A model generated the notes under the pieces. It did no database searches. It was given only the letters and a program-made list of their open reading frames with translations, and had not been told where the DNA came from. A stretch of DNA of 64,000 bases from Paenibacillus hamazuiensis (GTDB lineage: Bacteria; Bacillota; Bacilli; Paenibacillales; NBRC-103111). The first letter of the stretch is position 1, and the number at the start of each line of letters is the position of its first letter. Where the stretch lies: assembly GCF_023276405.1 (NCBI RefSeq), contig NZ_JALRMO010000001.1, forward strand, positions 6,721,501 through 6,785,500, in the 5' to 3' direction. Both the position numbers and the translations under genes were made by a program. Of this stretch, positions 1 through 9,100 are shown piece by piece.

Positions 1-99
1 CTCGCATCCGCATACTCCAATATATTCTGGGCCATGGCGGGTATGGCTTGCATTTCCGCGATATGTTCCCTGCTGTATAAGCCTGCGCCCCGCAGTTAA
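1..99 (+). CDS. C-terminal end of a membrane protein, probably a transporter (partial)
   Basis: Frame 1 is open from the window edge to a TAA at 97-99 and gives 32 residues. They consist of one hydrophobic segment rich in A, I, M, L and F followed by a short basic tail (YKPAPRS), which resembles the last transmembrane helix and tail of an MFS-type transporter. A hairpin terminator follows directly, supporting a real gene end. The family assignment is a guess because only the end is present. Confidence 0.45.
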   Translation, partial: LASAYSNIFWAMAGMACISAICSLLYKPAPRS

Positions 100-110
100 A
101 ACGGTATAAG

Positions 111-141
111 CAGCCCCGCTCCTTAAGAGACGGGGCTTTCC
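111..141 (+). terminator. Rho-independent terminator of the partial upstream gene
   Basis: AGCCCCG (112-118) pairs with CGGGGCT (131-137) around a 12-nt loop and is followed by TTTCC. It sits 12 bases after the stop of the partial gene. The U-tract is short. Confidence 0.6.
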
Positions 142-181
142 TGTGTTTAATGGTATACCTTCGCCGCTTTTTTCTGTACAA

Positions 182-191
182 TATAATATAA
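182..191 (+). promoter_or_regulatory. Probable -10 element for the HNH nuclease gene
   Basis: A perfect TATAAT at 182-187 lies 35 bases before the preferred ATG at 223. No good -35 hexamer is visible 16-18 bases upstream, so this is a moderate call. Confidence 0.4.
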
Positions 192-222
192 AGTGATCCC
201 ACGGCCTCGAGAGGTGAAGCAT

Positions 223-924
223 ATGAGCCTGACACAGCATCCCCCGCCAGACGGCAATTTGCCCGGGGACGAGACGAGACCCTACAAAACATGCGCTCAT
301 TGCTTGAAAACGAAACCTCTCACGCAATTTGACCGCAGAGCCGGCAGGCGTTCCGGCAAAACATCCCGCCGCGGCACCTGCCGCTCCTGCCAGAAGCTGA
401 AAAGGAAGGCGACCGCCCAGCCGATCCTGCCCGAAAACATCGCAGCGCCCCGCCGGCGGCAGGTCCTTCCTGAAACGGAGACGCCAGCTGCACCGGTACG
501 GCTCTCCCGCCGGCCTCTTCCGCTGCCGCCGCCCAAGCCGGCCGGACCGGACCCGCGGGTGCTTCGGCTGAACCGCAGCGGCATCATCTGGATGCGCGGC
601 AAAACGGACAAAGGTCGGCGCTGGCAGCAGGAGACCGATCTGGAGACGGCGGTTACGCTCGTCAAGGAGTACGCCGCCGTCGTCGTCAATCGCCATACGA
701 TCCGGCGCATTTACAGCAACAAATCGTTTCGCCGATATATTTTGGAACGGGACCGGTACACGTGTTATTTTTGCGGAGAATATGGAGACACGATCGACCA
801 CCTGCTGCCCCGCTCCAAGGGCGGTCACACCACGCCGGTCAACTGCGTATGCGCCTGCAATTTGTGCAATCAAAGCAAGGCCAACCGCAGTCTCGATGAG
901 TTTATGGGACCGGACGGCGAGTAA
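223..924 (+). CDS. HNH endonuclease-like protein
   Basis: A 233-residue protein. The C-terminal third carries an HNH/McrA-type fold: a CYFC zinc knuckle, IDHLLPRSKGG with the catalytic DH, an Asn in TPVN, and a second knuckle CNLCNQSK. The N-terminus has another Cys pair set (CAHC and CRSC) that may bind zinc, followed by a Pro/Arg-rich linker. A GTG at 193 is in frame, but it overlaps the -10 region. GAGGTG seven bases before the ATG at 223 favours the later start. It stands alone, with a terminator on both sides. Proteins of this type occur as orphan nucleases and in restriction or intron contexts, and nothing nearby indicates which. Specificity is unknown. Confidence 0.8.
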   Translation: MSLTQHPPPDGNLPGDETRPYKTCAHCLKTKPLTQFDRRAGRRSGKTSRRGTCRSCQKLKRKATAQPILPENIAAPRRRQVLPETETPAAPVRLSRRPLPLPPPKPAGPDPRVLRLNRSGIIWMRGKTDKGRRWQQETDLETAVTLVKEYAAVVVNRHTIRRIYSNKSFRRYILERDRYTCYFCGEYGDTIDHLLPRSKGGHTTPVNCVCACNLCNQSKANRSLDEFMGPDGE

Positions 925-952
925 GCCGGCTAAGTTCTTCTTGAAACGCTAT

Positions 953-997
953 AAAAAAACCGGAGCTCCTTCCTTGGAAGAAAGCTCCGGTTTTTTG
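953..997. terminator. Bidirectional terminator between the HNH gene and efeU
   Basis: AAAAAACCGGAGCT pairs with AAGCTCCGGTTTTTT, giving an A-tract and a T-tract on opposite sides. It can therefore terminate both the rightward HNH gene and the leftward efe operon. Confidence 0.85.
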
Positions 998-1012
998 CTA
1001 TGCTCCACAATG

Positions 1013-2803
1013 TCAAGCGGTCTTGCGCGTCCAGCTTACCTGCGTTTTCCGCTCTGCCCGAATCACGTTCCACAGTATGACGGCCAGCACGACGAGCTGC
1101 GCCCCTGTCGTCTCCCAGCTGCCGTACATGCCGAGCAGTGAAATGTCCGGCAAATACCCCGGCGTGTGGGCCGCTACGTGTCCGGTCACCTGAAGCGCGT
1201 GAATGCTGACGCCGATGAATTTGAACGCCAAGTAATACAGCAGCAGGCTCGCCATCAGGAAAAACGGCCGCACGGGAATACGCTTGCTCATCCGGATGAT
1301 CAGGAAGCCGATCACCGCAAGCAGCAGTAAGGCGGTCCCGACGCCCAGCAGCATATCCGCGGTCGAAATGGCCTGGGCCATCCCGATGTAAAAGATGAGC
1401 GTTTCCGCCCCTTCGCGCATGACCGACAGAAAAGCCGCCGCAAAAAGCGACCAAAGCGCGCCTTTGGACAGCGATTCGCCGATCGTTTTCTCGACAAACG
1501 CGTTCCACGCGCGAAGGTTCGACTTGCGGTGCAGCCACGCTCCGATCGATACCATGAAACCGACGGCGACAAGCCCGGTTATTCCCTCGATCAACTCGCG
1601 CGAGCTGCCGGTCGACAGCTGCGACAGCAGCATCGATAAGACGACGGCCATCAGCCCCGATACGGCAATGCCGGCCCCCGCTCCGGACCAGATCCATTTG
1701 CGTTTGTCGGCGTTGCCCGACCGGTTCAGGAACGAGACGAGCGCGGCGATGATGAGGATCGCCTCCAGCCCTTCGCGAAACAAAATCACGCCGGCATCCC
1801 ACGCCGTGTACGATGCCGCTTCCGCGTAAGGCTCGAGCTCCTTGCGCAGCTCCCCGAGCGCAGCGCTTGCCTGTTCGAACGCAGGCGGATTCGACAGCAG
1901 CAGGATGGGCACCGCCACCATTTTCGCCTCGATGCGCTCGTAGGCTTGCGGCGAGCGCGTCGCCACTTCGCCTTCGAGCGCAGGCCAGACCGCTACGAAG
2001 CGGTCCATCTTCGCCGCAGCGTCGGCGGCGCGCCGGCTTTGCACATCCGCCGAGGCGGCGTCCAGCAGCTGCAGCAGCCCGCCGATCGTGCGGATGCTGT
2101 CCGCCGGCGCATCGGCCGCGCCTGCGGCGGTGCCGCCCGCCGCGTAGTCCTGCAGCGCGGCGATCAGCTCCTGCAGCTTGGCGGCCGCTTTGGCCGCATC
2201 CGCCGGCTCGGTGTTCAGCGCGATGCGCGCGCCGCTGATTTTAACCTCGATCGCGCCGTAAACCTTGGCGTTATCCTGGCGAATCAGGCTCTCCGCCTTC
2301 GACCAGCCGCCGTTAAACGCCGCAAACGCCGTCTTCGCCTGCGCGATATCGCCTGCCTGCACGGCGATAAGGCTCTTTTGCAGCTGCGGCACAAGCGCCG
2401 TCTGCACCTGCTTGTGCGCCTTCTCTTTGGCGGCGTCGCCGTCTCCCGCGCTGACGTAGCCGTCGAGCGCCTTGACGAGCGCGGATACCGCTTCGTAAGC
2501 GGCAGCATTATCCTTCTGCGGCTTCGCCAGCTCCTGTTCGGCTTTCGCAAACGCCGCCGTCACCGCCTTCGCTTCGTCCGACGTATCCGCAGCCGCCGCA
2601 GACGTCCAAAGCGGTTTGAGCTGCCCGATAACCGCCGAGACATGGCTCCAATCCTTGCCGCCGGCGCCGATAAGCGCATCGCTCGCCAGCGCGATCATCT
2701 GATTCCGGGTTTCCGCCGGCAGGTTCGTTCCCGCGGCGAGCGCCGGCACCGCCTGCAGGAGCAGCATAACGGCCAGCAGCAGTCCAACCAAATATCGTCT
2801 CAT
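1013..2803 (-). CDS. efeU: FTR1-family iron permease EfeU (YwbL-type, with a long N-terminal extracellular domain)
   Basis: A 596-residue protein. It starts with a signal peptide (MRRYLVGLL...VPALAAG). A long Ala/Lys-rich helical extracellular region of about 300 residues follows, and then a multi-helix membrane domain. That domain carries both FTR1 iron-binding motifs, FREGLEAIL and MREGAETL. Plain FTR1 permeases have about 280 residues, and Bacillus YwbL has a comparable but shorter extension. An upstream in-frame start at 2881 would overlap efeB. The ATG at 2803 with GGAG about 13 bases before it is preferred. It is the third gene of efeO-efeB-efeU. The family transports iron across the membrane, using ferrous iron oxidised by the EfeB peroxidase. 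Confidence 0.93.
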   Translation of the reverse strand: MRRYLVGLLLAVMLLLQAVPALAAGTNLPAETRNQMIALASDALIGAGGKDWSHVSAVIGQLKPLWTSAAAADTSDEAKAVTAAFAKAEQELAKPQKDNAAAYEAVSALVKALDGYVSAGDGDAAKEKAHKQVQTALVPQLQKSLIAVQAGDIAQAKTAFAAFNGGWSKAESLIRQDNAKVYGAIEVKISGARIALNTEPADAAKAAAKLQELIAALQDYAAGGTAAGAADAPADSIRTIGGLLQLLDAASADVQSRRAADAAAKMDRFVAVWPALEGEVATRSPQAYERIEAKMVAVPILLLSNPPAFEQASAALGELRKELEPYAEAASYTAWDAGVILFREGLEAILIIAALVSFLNRSGNADKRKWIWSGAGAGIAVSGLMAVVLSMLLSQLSTGSSRELIEGITGLVAVGFMVSIGAWLHRKSNLRAWNAFVEKTIGESLSKGALWSLFAAAFLSVMREGAETLIFYIGMAQAISTADMLLGVGTALLLLAVIGFLIIRMSKRIPVRPFFLMASLLLYYLAFKFIGVSIHALQVTGHVAAHTPGYLPDISLLGMYGSWETTGAQLVVLAVILWNVIRAERKTQVSWTRKTA

Positions 2804-2825
2804 ATGCTCAAGCTCACTCCGATGT

Positions 2826-4100
2826 TTAAAATAAAGTATCGCCGATATAGCCGCCCTGCTTCGCTCCCGGCAAGCATGCATAAAGCCCGCTGCCGACGTG
2901 AACGATATATTCGTTAAGCTTATCCTGTGCCGCCAGCTTTTGCTGCATGGGGATGAACTGATTGCGCGGGTCGCGGTTGAAGCATATGAACAGCAACCCG
3001 GCGTCGATCTGCCCCGTCTTCATGTCGATGCCGTTCGAATACGAGTAGCCGCGGCGCCATATTTTCACCTTCCCGTCCATATGCGCCAGCGCTACGTGGG
3101 AATTGGCCGGAATCATCGGCTTGCCGCTTTCGTCCTTCTTGTCAAAATCAAGCGGATCGAATTCATTTTTTTGCCCGAGCGGCGCTCCGGAATCGCGGCT
3201 GCGGCCGAATGTCGCCTCCTGCTCGCCGAGCGTCGTGCGGTCCCATACCTCAATGCGCATGCGGATGCGCCGCATCACCATATAGGTGCCGCCGTCCATC
3301 CACTCCGCGCCGTCGGTGCCTTTCGCCCAGACGACCTCGTCCGCCACCTGCGGATCCTGCACATTCGGGTTGTTTGTGCCGTCCTTAAACCCCAACAGAT
3401 TGCGCGGAGTCGCGCCTTTCGGGTCGGCGGCGCCGGTGCGCTGGAACCCTTCCTGCATCCAGCGCAGCACCGCTTTGCCCCGCGCGATGCGGACTAGGTT
3501 GCGGATGGCGTGGAACGCCACCTGCGGGTCGTCCGCGCATGCCTGCACGACCACGTCGCCGCCGGACCATTCGGACCGCAGGTCGTCTCCTTTGAACCGC
3601 GGCATGTCGACGAACCCCGGGGGTCTTTTCCCGGCCAGCCCGAACCGCCCGTCGAAAAACGAAGCGCCCAGCCCGAACGTGATCGTCGTGCGCACTGCGG
3701 CAAGTCCCATCGCTTCCCCGGTATCCTGCGGGGGCAGCAGGGCGTTGCCCGTTTCTTCGCCGACGCCTTGCCCTTGCGCCATCCGCGCCGCCGCCTCCGT
3801 CCAGCTCTTGAACAGCTCGCGAACTGCAGCGATATCGCCGGCTGTAAAATCAAACGCCCCCATGCAGATGAAATCCTGCGCGGGGGTGACGATGCCGGCC
3901 TGATGCTTCCCGTAAAACGGCACGATGCCTTTGTCCGAGGCGCTGGCCGTCGATTTTGTCATTAAATTTTGGCCCATGGCCAATCCCTTGACGCCGCCGG
4001 CCCCGAGCAGAAGGCCGATGCCTCCCGCACCGGCCAGCTTGAGCGCATCGCGGCGCGAGAGCGGCTTTTGCAAAAAACTCTTATTCTCCGAATCGCCCAT
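2826..4100 (-). CDS. efeB: Tat-exported DyP-type heme peroxidase EfeB (YwbN)
   Basis: A 424-residue protein. The N-terminus has a twin-arginine signal (SRRDALKLAGAGGIGLL), so it is exported folded with heme. The DyP signature GXXDG is present as GFKDG within LLGFKDGTNNPN. A candidate proximal His lies in the FHAIRNLVRIARG region. EfeB/YwbN peroxidases oxidise ferrous iron for the EfeU permease and have been linked to deferrochelation of heme in some species. It starts 3 bases after the efeO stop, with GGAGGG upstream of the ATG. The efeU start is 22 bases downstream. Length and domain order match the family, and no defect is visible. Confidence 0.95.
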   Translation of the reverse strand: MGDSENKSFLQKPLSRRDALKLAGAGGIGLLLGAGGVKGLAMGQNLMTKSTASASDKGIVPFYGKHQAGIVTPAQDFICMGAFDFTAGDIAAVRELFKSWTEAAARMAQGQGVGEETGNALLPPQDTGEAMGLAAVRTTITFGLGASFFDGRFGLAGKRPPGFVDMPRFKGDDLRSEWSGGDVVVQACADDPQVAFHAIRNLVRIARGKAVLRWMQEGFQRTGAADPKGATPRNLLGFKDGTNNPNVQDPQVADEVVWAKGTDGAEWMDGGTYMVMRRIRMRIEVWDRTTLGEQEATFGRSRDSGAPLGQKNEFDPLDFDKKDESGKPMIPANSHVALAHMDGKVKIWRRGYSYSNGIDMKTGQIDAGLLFICFNRDPRNQFIPMQQKLAAQDKLNEYIVHVGSGLYACLPGAKQGGYIGDTLF

Positions 4101-4103
4101 CGC

Positions 4104-4988
4104 TTAACCCTCCACTATCGTGCCCATTTTCGAGAGCGGCTCGGCCAAGGCGTCGATCGCCTGGCTTAATTTTTTCGTTTGCTCCTTGCTCAGCTCGGTG
4201 TACGGAACGAAATCTTTATCTTTTCGGAAAGGGGCAAGCTCCTTGTCTAGTTCGGTAAAACGGGTATCAATTTCTCCCGCGAGCGCCGCATTCTTTTTCT
4301 CCAGCACCGGCTTCAGCACGGTGAAAATTTCCTTCGCCCCCTCCACGTTAGCGGCGAAGTCGTACAGGTCGGTGTGCGAATAGCGCTCCTCTTCCCCGGT
4401 CACCTTGCCGTTCGATACCTCGTTCAGCAGCTCGACCGCGCCGGTTACGAGCATCTCGGGAGCGATCTCGACGCTTTCCACCTTCACGCGAAGCTGCTTG
4501 ACGTCCTGCAAAAGCTGGTCCGCAACCTTCTCCTGGCCTGCGGCCGACTTCGTTTCCCAGAGCGCTTTCTCCAGACGGTGGAAGCCGCGCCACTCATTAT
4601 CCGGCACATCGCCTTCCCGCGCGTCGATCCACGGATCGAAGTCGCCGAGCGCTTCGGCGATCGGTTCGATTCTCTCATAGTACATCCGGCTCGGGCCGTA
4701 CAGCTTCTTCGCCGTTTCGATGTCGCCCGCCTTCACCGCCTTCGTGAACGCATCGGTCGCTTTGACAAATTCATCGCTTTGCGCGATTACAAATTTGCGG
4801 TACTGATCGACGGCGGCTTTCAGCTCCGGGGTTACAACCGCCGCTGCAGCAGGCTTCGCTCCTCCTTCGGCCGCTTTATTTTCCTGCGCTGCCGGCTTGC
4901 CTGTGGCGGCATTGCCTCCGCAAGCAGTCAGCAGCAAAGAAGTTCCAAGCATAACGGATATAAGCGAATGGCGGTACGAAATGGTCAC
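4104..4988 (-). CDS. efeO: Iron-uptake lipoprotein EfeO/EfeM (peptidase M75 family)
   Basis: A 294-residue protein. It has a lipoprotein signal with lipobox LLTACGG, a short Ala/Lys linker, and then an imelysin-like M75 domain with the family metal motif HXXE (FHRLEKALW). It lacks the N-terminal cupredoxin domain of full-length EfeO and so has the EfeM/YwbM architecture. The start is GTG at 4988, preceded by CCTGAGGAG about 10 bases upstream. It is the first gene of the operon, and two Fur-box-like sites lie just upstream. The family is thought to bind iron at the cell surface and pass it to EfeB and EfeU. Confidence 0.93.
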   Translation of the reverse strand: MTISYRHSLISVMLGTSLLLTACGGNAATGKPAAQENKAAEGGAKPAAAAVVTPELKAAVDQYRKFVIAQSDEFVKATDAFTKAVKAGDIETAKKLYGPSRMYYERIEPIAEALGDFDPWIDAREGDVPDNEWRGFHRLEKALWETKSAAGQEKVADQLLQDVKQLRVKVESVEIAPEMLVTGAVELLNEVSNGKVTGEEERYSHTDLYDFAANVEGAKEIFTVLKPVLEKKNAALAGEIDTRFTELDKELAPFRKDKDFVPYTELSKEQTKKLSQAIDALAEPLSKMGTIVEG

Positions 4989-5015
4989 AATGGTACAACT
5001 CCTCAGGAAAATTTA

Positions 5016-5035
5016 TGATAACGATTCTCATTATC
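5016..5035 (-). promoter_or_regulatory. Fur box 1 upstream of efeO
   Basis: GATAACGATTCTCATTATC (5017-5035) matches the classical 19-bp Fur consensus at 16 positions. It contains the 7-1-7 element TGATAAC-G-ATTCTCA (5016-5030). It lies about 30 bases upstream of the efeO start, where it would cover the promoter. Confidence 0.85.
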
Positions 5036-5044
5036 GGACGCAAA

Positions 5045-5060
5045 TGATAACAGTTCTCAT
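5045..5060 (-). promoter_or_regulatory. Fur box 2 upstream of efeO
   Basis: TGATAAC-A-GTTCTCA (5045-5059) is a second 7-1-7 element, nearly identical to box 1 and 29 bases further upstream. Two boxes suggest tight iron repression of efeOBU. Confidence 0.8.
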
Positions 5061-5149
5061 TGTAAAGCGAGAACGGCTTCTTGGCAAGTCTTTTTCATGG
5101 AGAAAATGTGAAAGTGCCCGCGGCGGATCGAATCGCCTTTTTCCCATGC

Positions 5150-5194
5150 AAAAAAGTCCGGTACCCTCCCGCCGAAGTTAGAGGACCGGACCTT
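5150..5194 (-). terminator. Terminator of the sortase gene
   Basis: On the minus strand AGGTCCGGT pairs with ACCGGACT and is followed by TTTTTT. It lies immediately after the sortase stop and isolates that gene from the efe promoter region. Confidence 0.75.
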
Positions 5195-5195
5195 C

Positions 5196-6050
5196 CTAAA
5201 GATCAGGTTTTGCCGAAGCGTTAAGATAAGGGGCACTGGATCTCTTTTTTACCGCATGCATGACCAAACGCGTATCATCCGTCTCGTTGCTGCATGTTAC
5301 GAGTGTGAGTATTTCATCGTCTTCTTGCGGAATGACTTCCGTACTAAAGAATGATTTATTTCGATATCGGTTCAAAGCATCCAGAAATGCTTGGTTATTT
5401 TCATAGGAAACGTCGATTGTATCTTCTCTTGCATCGACGGTATACACGGCAAATATGTCCCAGTCGGTTCTTTTTCCTTTGATTTCAAAAGTGATATTTC
5501 TGTATGTTTCAAAAAAATCTTTGTTTTTAAATTGCAGGAGACTTCCGAACATCGAACCGTCCAGCATATTATGGCCATACACAACAAGGTTCCGCTGCGG
5601 CTGGTCGATATCCAGGCGATAATCCATAAAGATACTGCCGTAAATTGATTTTTTGCCGGTTGCGTCTCGGTTTAAATAATAATCATTATCCTTGTGCTGA
5701 AGCACCGGGTAATCGACCTGAGTGCCGTCTACATGAATCCATCCGATCATTTCGCTATTCATCGCCAGCAGTCTTTCAAATCTCTCGTTTACTGTTGGGC
5801 CGGCAGGTAAAGGGTTGCTCCCGTTAATCGGTTCGCCGATTTCCTCTTTTTCTTTCGGAGGGGGGGCCGCTTGCCGTTCTTCGGCATAGTACAAACTTGT
5901 CAGCTGAGCTTTCAACTGCTGCGATTCGGTTCGCTCCGAATGTTGTATGTACCAATCGATACTGACAAGCAGAAGTCCTGCACATATCAATAATGAGGCC
6001 GACCAATAAAAAAATCTGTAAGCCCCCGGCACGGCTGTCCGCTTAAGCAT
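5196..6050 (-). CDS. srtB: Class B sortase
   Basis: A 284-residue membrane-anchored transpeptidase. An N-terminal transmembrane segment (FYWSASLLICAGLLLVSID) is followed by the sortase fold. Class B features are VDYPVLQHKDNDYYL, the catalytic His in VVYGHNMLDGSMFGSL, the catalytic Cys in LTLVTCS and the Arg in DTRLVMHA. The ATG at 6050 is preferred over an in-frame TTG at 6077 because AAAGGAGGG lies between the two. It follows the giant wall protein by 88 bases, in the same direction. That protein ends in IPKTG plus a hydrophobic segment and charged tail, so it is the obvious substrate. Clostridial class B sortases are known to accept (S/P/N)PXTG-type signals. The pairing here is inferred from position. 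Confidence 0.92.
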   Translation of the reverse strand: MLKRTAVPGAYRFFYWSASLLICAGLLLVSIDWYIQHSERTESQQLKAQLTSLYYAEERQAAPPPKEKEEIGEPINGSNPLPAGPTVNERFERLLAMNSEMIGWIHVDGTQVDYPVLQHKDNDYYLNRDATGKKSIYGSIFMDYRLDIDQPQRNLVVYGHNMLDGSMFGSLLQFKNKDFFETYRNITFEIKGKRTDWDIFAVYTVDAREDTIDVSYENNQAFLDALNRYRNKSFFSTEVIPQEDDEILTLVTCSNETDDTRLVMHAVKKRSSAPYLNASAKPDL

Positions 6051-6106
6051 TAGGCTTTCTTCCCTCCTTTGAACCAAATTGTAGCATGTCTATCGCGTTG
6101 AAGTGA

Positions 6107-6134
6107 AGCAGGGGCACAATCCTGTGCCCCCGCA
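6107..6134 (-). other. Intercistronic hairpin between the giant wall protein gene and the sortase gene
   Basis: GGGGCACA (6111-6118) and TGTGCCCC (6123-6130) form a perfect 8-bp stem with a 4-base loop. No U-tract follows on the minus strand, so this may be a processing or attenuating structure that lowers sortase expression relative to its substrate, rather than a full terminator. Confidence 0.55.
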
Positions 6135-6138
6135 AGTA

Positions 6139-9100
6139 TTATTTCATTTTTCGCTGCTGCCAGCGGGTTACTCCGAAAACGCTCAGTCCTGCAAATATCA
6201 ACGCCAGACCTGCCAGGTACAATTCGCTGTAAGGTTGCTGGCCTGTTTTTGGAATGAGCGAAGGTGCCGGTTTCGAAGCGTTCATGTTAGTCTTAGGAAG
6301 TACATTGACTTGAACTTCTTGGTAAGTAACGTTACCGGCAAAATCCTTGACTTCGACAACAAAGGAATCCGTGCCGATGTAACCTTCCTTCGGCGTATAA
6401 ACCCATTTGCCGTCCTCCGACAATTCAACAGTTCCGTTCTGAGGCTCCGTCTGCATCGAATACGATGCGGATTTATTGCCTGTGTCCGGCACAGCCCCCG
6501 TTACGGCAGTATTCTCATTCGTAACTACAGGTGCTGCTGTAAGCGGCTCAGGAGCAGGCTCCGGATTTGGTCCCGGAGTTTGTGCCGGGGCTGGATCCGG
6601 TGTTGGCTCTGGTGCCGGACCCTGAGTCGGGGCCGGAGTTGGTCCTGGTGTTGGTCCCGGAGTAGGCCCAGGGGTTGGTCCCGGTGTCGTTCCTGGTGTC
6701 GGGCCCGGTGTTGGTTCCGGTGTAGGAGCCGGAGGAGTACCTCCGCTTCTTCCGCCGCTGCGACCGCCGCCGGAGTTAGGAACATAAATTCCCGCATCTA
6801 CCGTTCTGTTATCGTCTCCGGAAAGCAGCACAATACTGTCTGTAATGCCCGTGCTGTCCGCATTCGAATCGAGGGCCGCATCAGTTCCCGAATTCTTTGC
6901 GGTAAAGTTATAGCCGCTAACGGCTGCAAACCTGACCACATAAGAACCCGGCTCCAGATTTTCGAACAGGTAGCTGCCGTTGCCATCAGTAACTGTTGTT
7001 GCGACAGGTACCGTCAGGTTATCGGAACGATGCAGGAAAACCGTGACATTCGCCACGCCCGGGTCAGTCGGATCCTGAATTCCGTTCGCAGCAACGTCTC
7101 TGAACACTTTATCGCCCAGCTTGGCCAGCTTATAGAAACCGGCGTCCACCGTTAAATCGGTAACACTTGAGCTTAAGATAACGATATGACTGAATCCGGT
7201 TGAACTGTCTCTGTCCGAATCCAGACTATCATCACTACCGGCATTCACAGGACTCTCCTTGTACCCGTCCGGCTTAATGAATTTCACCTTATAGTTAGCC
7301 GATAGCACCAGGTTCGGGAAGAGATAAAGTCCCAAAGCATCCGTGGTTGTAGATTTGAGCAATACATTCGTATCCGCGTCGTACAGCTCAACCGTTACGC
7401 CCGGTATGCCCGGTTCTCCTGCATCCTGCAAGCCGTTTGCATTCAAATCGTTCCAGACCAGGTTTCCAATAGAGCCGTTTGACGGACGATAAATTCCCGC
7501 ATCTACCGTTCTGTTGTCGTCTCCGGAAAGCAGCACAATACTGTCTGTAATGCCCGTACTGTCCGCATTCGAATCGAGAGCCGCATCAGTTCCCGAATTT
7601 TTTGCGGTAAAGTTATAGCCGCTGACGGCTGCAAACCTAACCACGTAAGAACCCGGCTCCAGATTTTCGAACAGGTAGTTGCCGTTACCATCGGTAAAAG
7701 TTGATGCGACAGGTGCCGTCAGGTTATCTGAACGATACAAACTTACCGCGACATTCGGTACGCCTGGGTCAGTCGGATCCTGAATTCCGTTCGCAGCAAC
7801 GTCTTTGAACACTTTATCACCCAGCTTGGCCAGCTTATAGAAGCCGGCGTCCACCGTTAGATCGGTAACACTTGAACTCAAGGTAAGAATGTGGCTGAAT
7901 CCGGTTGCACTGTCCCTGTCCGAATCCAGACTATCATCACTTCCAGTATTCGTAGGACTCTCCTTGTACCCGTCCGGCTTAACGAATTTCACCTTATAGT
8001 TAGCCGAAAGCGGCAGGTCCGAGAAAAGATAAACTCCTAGCGCATCCGTGGTTGTGGTTTTAAGCAATGCACTCGAATCCGCGTCGTACAGCTCAACCGT
8101 TACGCCCGGTATACCCGGTTCTCCCACATCCTGCAAGCCATTTGCATTCAAATCATCCCAGACCAGGTTTCCAATAGAACCGTTAGACGGAATATAGATC
8201 CCCGCGTCTATCGTTCTATTAACTGCTCCTGCTGTCAGAACGATGCTGTCGGTAATGCCTTTTTCGTTCGCATCTGAATCAATGGACACATCGGTTCCCG
8301 TATTCTTAGAGGTAAAGGCATAACCGTTCCCCGCTGTAAACTCAACCACATAAGAACCCGGGTCCAGATCTTCGAACAGATAATTGCCGGTGGCATCAGT
8401 GACTGTTGTTGCGACAAGTACCGCCGGTGCGCCGGAACGATACAGCTTAACCGTGACATTCGCCACGCCGGATTCGTCCGGATCCTGAATCCCGTTCTTG
8501 TTGCTGTCTATAAATACTTTGTCGCCTAGTTTAGCCAGCTCATAGATTCCGGCATCTACCGTTCTGATATTGTCTCCGGACTTCAGTTCAATGCTGTCGG
8601 TAACACCGTTGCTGTCCGCATTCGAATCGACGGCCTCATCCGTCCCTATGTTCTTCTGTGTAAATTTATAACCGCTAACGGCCGTAAACTTGACCACATA
8701 AGAACCAGGTTTCAGATTTTCAAACAAGTAGTTGCCGCTGCCATCGGTATCCATTGTTGCGACAGGTACCGTCAGGTTATCGGAACGGTACAAACTAACC
8801 TCGACATTCGCCACGCCAGGGTCGGTCGGATCCTGGATACCGTTCACAGAATCGTCCCTAAACACCTTGTCGCCAAGCGTCGCCAGCTTGTAAAAACCGG
8901 CGTCCACCGTTAAATCGTGAATACTTGATTTTATGGAAAGCGAATGGCTGAATTCAGTCGTGTTGTCTCTGTCCGAATCCTTGCTGTCATCGCTTCCTGC
9001 ATTTGCAGGACTATCCTCGTACCCGTCAGGTTTAATGAATTTCACCTTATAGTTGGGTGGAAGGATAAGGTCTGCGAAGAGATACTGTCCCGCGGCATCC

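Noticed and set aside
6103-7155. Arg/Ser-rich plus-strand ORF opposite the giant wall protein
   Set aside because: It is the antisense of the Pro-Thr-Gly and B-repeat coding region. Its composition follows from the repeats and it has no RBS or homology features.
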